Assembly: GCA_023419055.1 (NCBI GenBank) | Contig: JAEZYO010000407.1 | Span: 1-6,536 of the forward strand | From: Pseudomonadota bacterium | GTDB lineage: Bacteria > Myxococcota > Polyangia > Polyangiales > Polyangiaceae | Length of the DNA stretch: 6,536 bases | Direction: 5' to 3' | Shown here: piece after piece, positions 1 through 5,767 of the stretch | Position numbering within the stretch: the stretch's first letter is position 1 | Layout: each line of letters begins with the position of its first letter | Made by a program: the position numbers and the translations under genes | Notes under the pieces: generated by a model | Database searches by the model: none | What the model saw: the letters and a program-made list of their open reading frames with translations, nothing else | What the model was told of the DNA's origin: nothing

Positions 1-303
1 GAGGGACTCTCCCTCTACCCACTCCATCGACATCCACATCACGCCTTCGTGCTCGCCCACGTCGTAGATCTTGACGACGTTGGGGTGCTTGATGGCGCGC
101 ACGAGGCGGACCTCGTCGATGAACATCGTGACGAACTCGGGTTCGTCCGCGAGCTCGGGCAGCATCGCTTTCACGGCGACTAGACGGTCGTCTTGCTGGG
201 TGTGCTCGCGCGCTACCCAGACCGTCGCCATCCCACCCCGACCGATGCGAAGCACGAGCTCACAATATCCAAGCTTGGATCCTTGCGTGAGGTCGTCTGA
301 CAT
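1..303 (-). CDS. Ser/Thr protein kinase, N-terminal part (runs off left edge)
   Basis: This is the N-lobe of a eukaryote-like (Hanks-type) serine/threonine protein kinase, which transfers phosphate from ATP to Ser/Thr of target proteins. Reading the minus strand from the ATG at 303-301 gives 101 codons without a stop. The glycine-rich loop IGRGGMATVWVA lies at residues 20-31. The ATP-anchoring lysine is in VAVK (K45). The alpha-C glutamate is probably E64 in IDEVRLVRAIKHPNVV (62-77). The hinge region is MSMEWVEGESL (91-101). The catalytic HRD and DFG motifs and any C-terminal sensor or membrane segment lie outside the window. A TAG stop sits directly before the ATG in frame, so no longer start exists. 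There is no good Shine-Dalgarno sequence upstream. The gene is transcribed divergently from the DUF6918-like gene. Kinase identity is secure; the substrate is unknown. Confidence 0.95.
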   Translation of the reverse strand, partial: MSDDLTQGSKLGYCELVLRIGRGGMATVWVAREHTQQDDRLVAVKAMLPELADEPEFVTMFIDEVRLVRAIKHPNVVKIYDVGEHEGVMWMSMEWVEGESL

Positions 304-312
304 CTAGGGAAC

Positions 313-326
313 TGAAATCGGTTTCA
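313..326. repeat. Inverted repeat just upstream of the kinase gene
   Basis: TGAAA (313-317) and TTTCA (322-326) flank a 4-nt spacer, 10-23 nt before the kinase start codon. It could be an operator or a small hairpin in the kinase leader. Only the symmetry is seen; the role is inference. Confidence 0.3.
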
Positions 327-339
327 TGCTCGGGCTCGT

Positions 340-358
340 TCCCGAGGTCGGGACCGAC
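340..358. repeat. Two overlapping inverted repeats in the divergent intergenic region
   Basis: TCCCGA (340-345) pairs with TCGGGA (348-353), and GTCGG (347-351) pairs with CCGAC (354-358). The two arms overlap, so as RNA only one could form at a time. An upstream CGGG (331-334) could also pair with CCCG (341-344). The element may be an operator or a switchable RNA structure; the sequence alone does not decide between them. Confidence 0.3.
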
Positions 359-359
359 G

Positions 360-389
360 CCGTGGAGCGACGCTCCCCACGGACTTTTT
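360..389 (+). terminator. Terminator-like hairpin with T5 tract
   Basis: CCGTGGAGC (360-368) pairs with GCT (372-374) and CCACGG (377-382) around a GAC loop, with a 2-nt CC bulge on the 3' side. A run of five T follows at 385-389. This is the usual form of an intrinsic terminator on the plus strand. Its position is odd: no plus-strand gene ends here, since the kinase gene leaves leftward and the next plus-strand gene starts at 537. It could be an attenuator in a long leader, the end of a small RNA, or a block on antisense transcription coming from the kinase side. Confidence 0.35.
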
Positions 390-486
390 GCACGATCACG
401 AGGCAGAGCGCCACCCTCACGAGAGGCAGCGACGAGCAGCCGATCGCAGCGCCGGGCGGCAGGCCGGGAACGGTGACTACACCCAG

Positions 487-515
487 CAGACCGAAAGGCA
501 ACAAAGGTGTATACG
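487..515 (+). promoter_or_regulatory. Weak candidate promoter for the DUF6918-like gene
   Basis: TATACG at 510-515 matches the -10 consensus at 4 of 6 positions. CAGACC at 487-492, 17 bp upstream, matches the -35 at only 3 of 6. Transcription would begin near 521, leaving a short leader that holds the GGGAAG ribosome site. The match is weak and could be chance. Confidence 0.2.
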
Positions 516-536
516 GGTGCCGGGAAGTATCAAGAA

Positions 537-986
537 ATGGCCAGTCTTCGCGAGCAACTCGGTTCGGGCGACAAACGTAACGCTGTCATCGACGACGCCT
601 TGAAGGTCCTGGATCAGGAGGTCGACGATCGCAGCGGCATTACAGGGCTCGCCATCAAGGGCGCCTACAAGGTAGTAAAAGGCATCAAGCCGGGCTTTCT
701 GCGCGAAGTCGTCGAAGCGATGCTCGACGACTTCTTGGACGCGATCGACCCGGTCTATCAAGAAGCGGCAGAGAAGAAGAAGCCCGCGGGCCAGCACCTG
801 ATCGACAATCAGGGGCGTGTCGCGGACGCGCTCCTCGCGGTCACCGATCGTCGCGCGCAACAGGCCCAGCGCCAGGTCGTGCGTAGCGCCTACGACAAGC
901 TTCGACCCATGGCGAAGAAGCAGGTCGAGCAAGCTGCGCCACGCCTCGCGAAGCTCCTCGAGAAGCACGCGGCAAGTACGGCTTAG
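537..986 (+). CDS. DUF6918-like small helical protein
   Basis: This 149-residue protein of unknown function looks like the DUF6918 family known from actinobacteria and myxobacteria. The assignment is from remembered motif pattern, not a search. Visible signatures are SGITGLAIKGAYKVVKGIKPGF (residues 33-54, where the family has SGxxGxAxKxAYKxVKxxKPGF), RVADALLAVTDRRA (94-107) and a C-terminal AYDKLRPMAKKQVEQAAPRLAKLLEKH-type helix (118-144). The protein appears fully helical and soluble, with no signal peptide, membrane segment or cysteine. I chose the ATG at 537 because GGGAAG (522-527) lies 9 nt upstream and because the protein then begins MASLREQL, as relatives do. A GTG at 507 would add ten residues but has a poorer context. 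The gene seems monocistronic and stands divergent from the kinase. Function cannot be inferred. Confidence 0.85.
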   Translation: MASLREQLGSGDKRNAVIDDALKVLDQEVDDRSGITGLAIKGAYKVVKGIKPGFLREVVEAMLDDFLDAIDPVYQEAAEKKKPAGQHLIDNQGRVADALLAVTDRRAQQAQRQVVRSAYDKLRPMAKKQVEQAAPRLAKLLEKHAASTA

Positions 987-1011
987 CCGCACGCGCCCTC
1001 TGGCTTCGTGC

Positions 1012-1028
1012 GACCGGCCTCGCCGGTT
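1012..1028 (+). terminator. Possible terminator hairpin after the DUF6918-like gene
   Basis: ACCGGC (1013-1018) pairs with GCCGGT (1022-1027) around a 3-nt loop, with one extra G-T pair, 25 nt after the stop codon. No U-tract follows, so this is at best a weak or factor-assisted terminator. Confidence 0.3.
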
Positions 1029-1111
1029 CGTCTTGGACGCAGGCCTCGTGCGCGGCCCGTGATCAGATCTTCCGAGACTCCTACGGCATAGGGGCCGGGC
1101 TGCGGCGGCCG

Positions 1112-1136
1112 GGCTCTGGCCAACGCGGCCAGGGCC
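1112..1136. repeat. Strong GC-rich hairpin (10-bp stem)
   Basis: GGCTCTGGCC (1112-1121) pairs with GGCCAGGGCC (1127-1136) around the loop AACGC, with one G-T wobble on the plus strand. No T-run follows. It may be part of a structured RNA or a terminator for readthrough from the left; the function is not determined. Confidence 0.4.
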
Positions 1137-1137
1137 G

Positions 1138-1150
1138 CCCTGCAGCAGGG
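1138..1150. repeat. Inverted repeat CCCTGC-A-GCAGGG
   Basis: This is a near-perfect dyad (1138-1143 with 1145-1150) directly next to the 1112-1136 hairpin. The single-base centre makes it a better DNA-level palindrome than an RNA hairpin. Confidence 0.3.
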
Positions 1151-1180
1151 TCCGGTAGGTTCGGGCTCCGGCGAAACGAC

Positions 1181-1192
1181 GCGCCGCGGCGC
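1181..1192. repeat. Perfect 12-bp palindrome GCGCCGCGGCGC
   Basis: This is a self-complementary GC-only 12-mer. Short GC-only palindromes can arise by chance in DNA this GC-rich, so it is listed only as part of the inverted-repeat cluster. Confidence 0.25.
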
Positions 1193-1245
1193 ACCCTCCG
1201 GGGAGCAGGAGGCGCCCCTTTGAGGGAGCATTTCGGCTAACCGGG

Positions 1246-1260
1246 CCCGCCTCGGGCGGG
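1246..1260. repeat. Hairpin CCCGCC-TCG-GGCGGG
   Basis: A six-GC-pair stem (1246-1251 with 1255-1260) closes on a 3-nt loop about 70 bp upstream of the korA -35 box. It could end transcription arriving from the left and so isolate korA, but no T-run is present. Confidence 0.3.
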
Positions 1261-1328
1261 TACACTCCGCCGCGCGCGCGTAAGCGACCAAGCGGCCGGC
1301 CAACTTTCCCATTTTCCTATCGGTTTGC

Positions 1329-1358
1329 TTGACAATCTGTCCGCTGGGGCAAAGATTT
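1329..1358 (+). promoter_or_regulatory. Candidate sigma70-type promoter for korA
   Basis: A perfect TTGACA lies at 1329-1334, preceded by a T-rich stretch at about 1303-1328 that is unusual in this GC-rich context. The -10 is poor. AAAGAT (1351-1356, 16-bp spacer) and AAGATT (1352-1357, 17-bp spacer) each match TATAAT at 3 of 6 positions. Transcription would start near 1363-1365, leaving a leader of about 20 nt. A strong -35 with a weak -10 would suit a regulated promoter. Confidence 0.45.
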
Positions 1359-1363
1359 CCCCA
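1345..1363. promoter_or_regulatory. Imperfect 19-bp dyad over the korA -10 region
   Basis: TGGGGCAAAGATTTCCCCA is an imperfect palindrome with perfect TGGGG/CCCCA outer arms of 5 bp and inner AA/TT matches. It covers the predicted -10 and approaches the likely start point, which is where a repressor would bind. The symmetry is seen; the regulator and the role are inference. Confidence 0.35.
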
Positions 1364-1385
1364 CTTTTTCGCGAAGTACCTACTC

Positions 1386-3239
1386 ATGACCACCACCCCC
1401 TCTACCGGCGCTCCTCGTGAAGTGATCCGTGGCGCCGTAGTTCGCTTCGCCGGGGACTCCGGCGACGGCATGCAGGTCACCGGCGATCAGTTCACGGTCG
1501 CTGCCGCGCTGGCAAGAAACGATCTCGCAACCTTCCCGGACTTCCCAGCGGAGATTCGGGCGCCTGCGGGCACCACCTACGGTGTCTCCGGCTTCCAGAT
1601 TCACTTCTCTTCGGACGATGTCTTCACTCCTGGGGATGCTCCCGACGTTCTCGTCGCGATGAACCCCGCCGCCCTCCGCACGAACCTGCGCGACCTGAAG
1701 AAGGGCGGCCTCCTCATCGTCAACTCGAGCGCGTTCAACGCGCAGAACTTGAAGAAGGCGAGCTACGAGGTGAGCCCGCTCGAAGACGGCTCGCTCGACG
1801 CCTACAGGCTGGTGGCGATCGACATCGCCAAGCACACGCTCGCCGCCGTCAAGGAGACGGGGATCTCGACGAAGGAGGGCAACCGCTGCAAGAACTTCTG
1901 GACCCTGGGTCTGATGTTCTGGATCTACGGCCGCCCCCTCGAGCCCACCGTCAAATGGATCGAGAGCAAGTTCGCCAAGCGCCCGGATTTGGTGCAAGCG
2001 AACATCACGGCGCTCAAGGCCGGCCACGCCTTCGGCGAGACGACCGAGGTGGCGCAGTACCGCTACGAGGTACCTGCCGCGCCGGTCGAGAAGGGCGAGT
2101 ACCGCAACATCGGCGGGAACACCGCGACGGCGCTCGGCTTGGTCGCAGCGGCCGAGCTTTCGGGGCTGCCGCTGGTCCTCGGCGCGTACCCGATCACCCC
2201 TGCCAGTGACGTGCTGCACGAGCTCAGCAAGTACAAGCAGTATGGCGTGACCACCGTCCAGGCCGAGGACGAGATCGCGGCGATCTGCGCGGCCATCGGC
2301 GCTTCGTACGCCGGCAACCTGGGCGTCACGAGCACCAGCGGGCCGGGCATGGCGCTCAAGACAGAGGCGATTGGTCTCGCGATCGCGGTCGAGCTACCGC
2401 TCGTCATCGTCGACATCCAGCGCGGCGGACCGAGCACGGGCTTGCCCACCAAGACCGAGCAGGCAGACCTCCTGCAAGCGGTCTACGGCCGCAACAGCGA
2501 GGCGCCGCTCTGCGTCCTTTCGGCCTCGTCTCCCGGTAACTGCTTCTACATGGCGATCGAGGCCGCGCGCATCGCCCTCAAGTACATGACCCCCGTCATC
2601 CTGCTGACGGACGGCTACCTCGCCAACGGCGCCGAGCCCTGGAAGATCCCCGACGTCACGAAGCTGCCGAAGATCGAGGTCAAGTTCCGCACGGACCCGG
2701 AGGGATTCCACCCGTTCTTGCGCGACGAGGCCACGCTGGCGCGAAACTGGGCGATCCCCGGCACTCCCGGGCTCACGCACCGCATCGGCGGACTCGAGAA
2801 GGACTACAACTCGGGCCACATCTCTTACGCCCCGGACAACCACGAGCGCATGACGCGGGTCCGCGCCGCGAAGGTCGCGGGCATCGCTCAAGACATCCCC
2901 GACCAGCAGATCGAGGTGGGTGAAGACAGCGGCAAGCTGCTCGTCCTCGGCTGGGGCTCGACCTACGGCGCGCTCCGTGAAGCGGTTCAGCGCTGCCGCC
3001 AGCGCGGCCTCAGCGTGTCCCACGCTCACGTGAACTACATCAACCCCTTCCCCAAGAACCTGGGCGAGCTGATGAGCCGCTTCGAGCGCGTGCTCGTCCC
3101 CGAGCTCAACATGGGTCAGCTGGTGAAGCTCATCCGCAGCACCTACCTCGTGCCGGCCGAGAGCTTCCCCAAGGTCCAGGGGCAACCGTTCAAGATCGCG
3201 GAAATCGAAGAGCGCATCCGCCAGATGCTGGAGAGCTGA
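1386..3239 (+). CDS. korA: 2-oxoacid:ferredoxin oxidoreductase, fused gamma/alpha subunit (KorA)
   Basis: This is the large subunit (617 residues) of a two-subunit 2-oxoacid:ferredoxin oxidoreductase, most likely acting on 2-oxoglutarate. With KorB it converts 2-oxoglutarate and CoA to succinyl-CoA and CO2 and reduces ferredoxin. Residues about 15-200 form the gamma domain, opening with RFAGDSGDGMQVTGDQF (GDSGDG at 23-28). The alpha (pyrimidine-binding) domain follows, with YPITP at 268-272, QAEDEIAA soon after, and RGGPSTGLPTK at 346-356. The C-terminal part carries the VLGWGSTYGALREAV and HVNYINPFP segments of the family. Length is normal and nothing is broken. The ATG at 1386 is preferred because the family-like sequence begins soon after it. 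A TTG at 1329 would be part of the -35 box and would add 19 unrelated residues. The ribosome site is weak (GAAG at 1373-1376). korB follows after 7 nt. The family is secure; substrate choice is inferred from the Kor-like pair. Confidence 0.95.
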   Translation: MTTTPSTGAPREVIRGAVVRFAGDSGDGMQVTGDQFTVAAALARNDLATFPDFPAEIRAPAGTTYGVSGFQIHFSSDDVFTPGDAPDVLVAMNPAALRTNLRDLKKGGLLIVNSSAFNAQNLKKASYEVSPLEDGSLDAYRLVAIDIAKHTLAAVKETGISTKEGNRCKNFWTLGLMFWIYGRPLEPTVKWIESKFAKRPDLVQANITALKAGHAFGETTEVAQYRYEVPAAPVEKGEYRNIGGNTATALGLVAAAELSGLPLVLGAYPITPASDVLHELSKYKQYGVTTVQAEDEIAAICAAIGASYAGNLGVTSTSGPGMALKTEAIGLAIAVELPLVIVDIQRGGPSTGLPTKTEQADLLQAVYGRNSEAPLCVLSASSPGNCFYMAIEAARIALKYMTPVILLTDGYLANGAEPWKIPDVTKLPKIEVKFRTDPEGFHPFLRDEATLARNWAIPGTPGLTHRIGGLEKDYNSGHISYAPDNHERMTRVRAAKVAGIAQDIPDQQIEVGEDSGKLLVLGWGSTYGALREAVQRCRQRGLSVSHAHVNYINPFPKNLGELMSRFERVLVPELNMGQLVKLIRSTYLVPAESFPKVQGQPFKIAEIEERIRQMLES

Positions 3240-3246
3240 GAGAGCC

Positions 3247-4269
<1,023 letters not shown>

Positions 4270-4276
4270 GACAGCG

Positions 4277-4762
4277 TTGTCGAGGCGCGGGTCGCTCGCG
4301 TTGCTCGTCACGCTCACCGTGGGCTGCGGCTCGCCCCCGTCGCGGCCCACCGCTCCGCCATCGTTCGTGATCGCTCCCGTGTCCGAGGACACGACCCGGT
4401 CGGCAGAGAGCGCCGAGGCGGCCGCTCCGCCGTCGCCGGCGCGCCCGAGCCTGGAAGCCGTGGCCGGGGAGTACGAGAGCGAGCTCTGGAGCAACGGCGA
4501 ACTCCGTCCGGGCAAGACCAAGTTTTTTCCTGACGGGACCGGGACCTATACCTTCCTTCAGGAACAAGTGGAGTACCCAGGGATGCTCAGGGACTGCGGG
4601 CTCAGCGGTCTCCGGGTGACCTGCGTCTGGGAGGACGACTTCGGGGCAGGTCGGGTTACGTTCACCTTCGACGACTTGGGGCGCGAGTTTTCGGGGAGCT
4701 GGTCGGCTACGGGGGGAGAAGACGACCCCCACCCTTGGCGCGGCGTCCGAGCGGGCGAGTAA
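4277..4762 (+). CDS. Small predicted lipoprotein of unknown function
   Basis: The protein has 161 residues if it starts at the TTG at 4277. I do not recognise the family. The N-terminus MSRRGSLALLVTLTVGC is a short lipoprotein signal peptide: arginines, a hydrophobic core, then a lipobox (TVGC) with the lipidated Cys at 17. The Thr at -3 is not the commonest residue there. Residues about 18-57 are a Pro/Ser/Ala-rich linker. Residues about 58-161 look beta-rich (alternating GTYTF, GRVTFTF, FSGSW) with C107 and C116 able to form a disulfide. The TTG start is chosen because it alone keeps the signal peptide intact; GAG at 4268-4270 is a modest ribosome site. The gene begins 7 nt after korB, so it is probably in the same transcript. 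A link to the oxidoreductase is not obvious, because this protein should sit in the envelope while KorAB is cytoplasmic. Confidence 0.75.
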   Translation: MSRRGSLALLVTLTVGCGSPPSRPTAPPSFVIAPVSEDTTRSAESAEAAAPPSPARPSLEAVAGEYESELWSNGELRPGKTKFFPDGTGTYTFLQEQVEYPGMLRDCGLSGLRVTCVWEDDFGAGRVTFTFDDLGREFSGSWSATGGEDDPHPWRGVRAGE

Positions 4763-4787
4763 GGCGCTTCCGCCGCGGAGATGTGCT

Positions 4788-4793
4788 AGGAGG
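4788..4793 (+). promoter_or_regulatory. Perfect Shine-Dalgarno AGGAGG for the 46-residue gene
   Basis: AGGAGG lies 6 nt before the ATG at 4800. It is the best ribosome site in the window and is the main reason to accept the short gene that follows. Confidence 0.8.
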
Positions 4794-4799
4794 CGGCCC

Positions 4800-4940
4800 A
4801 TGGGAAGTCCTCAAGATCCGCGTAGCCGTCGCCGCGAACGCGAGCGCCGCGCCAAGAAGAACCTCGATTTCGAAGCCAAGCGTGCCCAGGAGAACGCCGA
4901 GGCCGCCAAACCGAAGGCGCCTGCCAAGAAGGCGACCTGA
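4800..4940 (+). CDS. 46-residue basic small protein
   Basis: This short frame starts with ATG behind a perfect AGGAGG and ends in TGA at 4938-4940. The protein begins MGSPQDPRSRRRERERRAKK, followed by NLDFEAKRAQENAEAAKP and a Lys/Ala/Pro tail ending PAKKAT. It has 15 Arg/Lys against 7 Asp/Glu, no cysteine and no hydrophobic segment. It should be cytoplasmic, probably a charged helix (about residues 8-36) with a disordered tail. I know no function; a nucleic-acid or ribosome contact is only a guess from the charge. Its stop overlaps the probable CTG start of the zinc-ribbon gene (CTGA, 4937-4940), so the two are likely translated together and may act together. The ribosome site, ATG and coupled overlap make chance unlikely. 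An alternative is that it is mainly a leader for translation of the next gene. Confidence 0.7.
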   Translation: MGSPQDPRSRRRERERRAKKNLDFEAKRAQENAEAAKPKAPAKKAT

Positions 4941-5623
4941 CCGAAGCTCCCGTCTACCGCTGTCAGGTCTGCGGGGCGCCCGTGGAAGCGCGCGCCCGGC
5001 ATTGCCGATTCTGCGCGAGCGCAGTCGCCACCGTGCGCTGCGCCGGCTGCTTGACGATGAACGCGTCGGATGCGCTTTGCTGCTCCGGCTGCGGGCGAGA
5101 GCTCGATCTCTCACTCCCTAGCCGGAAAGTCAGCGAAGCGTGTCCGCGCTGCGGGTCCAAGCTCGACGCCATCCACCACGAGCGCGGGCTGGCCCTCGAC
5201 TGTTCGGACTGTGGCGGGCAGTTCGCCGAACACTCGCTGCTGAAAGACCTCTTACGGAGCCGGGTGCGCGTGGGCGCTCTGATGAAGAGCCGCCCTCGAA
5301 AGGTCGAGCTCAGCATGGGGCCGGTCAAGTACCTCCCCTGCCCCCAATGTGGTGAGTTCATGAACCGCCGAAACTTCGGCGGCACGAGCGGCGTAGTAGT
5401 CGACGTTTGCCACGTGCACGGCACCTGGTTCGATGCGGGAGAGCTCGCGGCCGTGCTCGCTTTCGTCGAGAGCGGTGGCCCGCTGGAAGCGAAGCTTCCC
5501 GTCGCCACCGCGCGCCCGGCGGTCGGATTGGGCGCTCTCACGCGCACCGAACGGGACGAATGGAGCCTCGCGGAAGCGGCGCTCGAGCTCCTCGCGTTCG
5601 TCGTCGACATCGCGACCGACTGA
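4937..5623 (+). CDS. Multi-zinc-ribbon protein with TFIIB-type zinc fingers (probable CTG start)
   Basis: Read from the CTG at 4937, this is a 228-residue cytoplasmic protein with four likely zinc sites: C9/C12 with C23/C26; C35/C38 with C49/C52; C69/C72 with C89/C92; and C135/C138 with C158/H161. The last two resemble zf-TFIIB domains. The fourth ends CHVHGTWFDAGEL, the family's C-x-x-C/H-G-x-W-x-D-x-x-E-L ending, with His as the final ligand. The exact function is unknown; binding of nucleic acid or protein is the usual guess. Start: the frame is open from 4826 but holds no ATG, GTG or TTG before the GTG at 4982. That GTG would cut off the first CxxC (YRCQVCGAPV). CTG 4937 overlaps the upstream TGA as CTGA, has GAAGG (4928-4932) 4 nt before it, and gives the natural beginning MTEAPVYRCQVCG. 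A sequencing error or a frameshift from the upstream gene is the alternative. The C-terminal 30 residues are a probable helix. Confidence 0.8.
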   Translation: MTEAPVYRCQVCGAPVEARARHCRFCASAVATVRCAGCLTMNASDALCCSGCGRELDLSLPSRKVSEACPRCGSKLDAIHHERGLALDCSDCGGQFAEHSLLKDLLRSRVRVGALMKSRPRKVELSMGPVKYLPCPQCGEFMNRRNFGGTSGVVVDVCHVHGTWFDAGELAAVLAFVESGGPLEAKLPVATARPAVGLGALTRTERDEWSLAEAALELLAFVVDIATD

Positions 5624-5627
5624 GCGC

Positions 5628-5649
5628 TCTCGCGAAGAAACCCGCGAGA
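5628..5649 (+). terminator. Hairpin just after the zinc-ribbon gene
   Basis: TCTCGCG (5628-5634) pairs perfectly with CGCGAGA (5643-5649) around an 8-nt loop, starting 5 nt after the stop codon. No U-tract follows. It may end the upstream transcript with help from Rho, or protect its 3' end. Confidence 0.4.
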
Positions 5650-5695
5650 TCCGGTAACAACGCCCGTCTTGTCGGGAACTTGGGCGGTCGTACCC

Positions 5696-5716
5696 GCGGG
5701 GTCGCTCGCGCCCCGC
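5696..5716. repeat. Inverted repeat GCGGGG / CCCCGC upstream of clpS
   Basis: GCGGGG (5696-5701) can pair with CCCCGC (5711-5716) across a 9-nt loop. It lies upstream of the candidate clpS promoter and could be a regulatory dyad, a second terminator for the upstream genes, or chance in GC-rich DNA. Confidence 0.2.
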
Positions 5717-5728
5717 CCACCATTGTGG

Positions 5729-5756
5729 TCGACAATCCCACCGAGTGTGCTCAAAT
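5729..5756 (+). promoter_or_regulatory. Candidate clpS promoter
   Basis: TCGACA (5729-5734) matches the -35 consensus at 5 of 6 positions. TCAAAT (5751-5756), 16 bp downstream, matches the -10 at 4 of 6. The start point would fall near 5763, giving an almost leaderless clpS message. No clear sigma32-type heat-shock promoter is seen. Confidence 0.35.
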
Positions 5757-5767
5757 TTCGGGCGGCC

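Larger units (their letters stand above)
987..1385. other. Non-coding interval between the DUF6918-like gene and korA
   Basis: No plausible gene is seen in this stretch of about 400 bp; open frames here are antisense or have non-protein-like composition. It holds a short hairpin soon after the upstream stop and a run of GC-rich inverted repeats at 1112-1260. These are followed by a shift to more AT-rich, T-rich sequence (about 1303-1330) that leads into the korA promoter. I found no tRNA T-arm pattern and no recognisable riboswitch core, such as the CTGAGA of the TPP element. Confidence 0.7.

Noticed and set aside
381..391. Possible sigma54 -24/-12 promoter (GG ... TTTTTGCA)
   Set aside because: The GG-to-GC spacing is 7 nt rather than the required 10, so it does not fit.
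304..504. 66-codon minus-strand frame ending directly before the kinase ATG (hydrophobic N-terminal part)
   Set aside because: The abutting stop and start are suggestive, but no ribosome site or family-like sequence is seen, and the frame runs through the hairpin region. Too weak to call.
507..536. GTG start giving the DUF6918-like protein ten extra residues
   Set aside because: The ATG at 537 has the GGGAAG ribosome site at good spacing and the family-like N-terminus.
1141..1180. GGTTCG motif considered as a tRNA T-arm
   Set aside because: No matching acceptor, D or anticodon arms can be arranged around it.
477..1265. 262-codon minus-strand open frame antisense to the DUF6918-like gene
   Set aside because: The plus-strand frame matches a recognisable family and has a ribosome site. 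The antisense frame is Arg/Leu-rich shadow sequence typical of high-GC DNA.
1329..1385. TTG start giving korA 19 extra residues
   Set aside because: The TTG is the first half of the TTGACA -35 box, the extra residues are not family-like, and the ATG at 1386 leads directly into the conserved domain.
983..1480. 165-codon minus-strand frame over the korA promoter and 5' end
   Set aside because: It overlaps the certain start of korA and its promoter, and its composition is low-complexity Arg/Pro/Ala.
4926..4940. Programmed or artefactual frameshift joining the 46-residue frame to the zinc-ribbon frame
   Set aside because: No classical slippery heptamer is seen, and the CTGA overlap with a ribosome site explains the arrangement without a shift. 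It remains a fallback if CTG initiation is disproved.
4735..5121. 128-codon plus-strand Arg/Pro-rich frame overlapping the 46-residue gene and the zinc-ribbon gene
   Set aside because: It conflicts with two better-supported frames and has the arginine-rich composition of an out-of-frame GC-rich reading.
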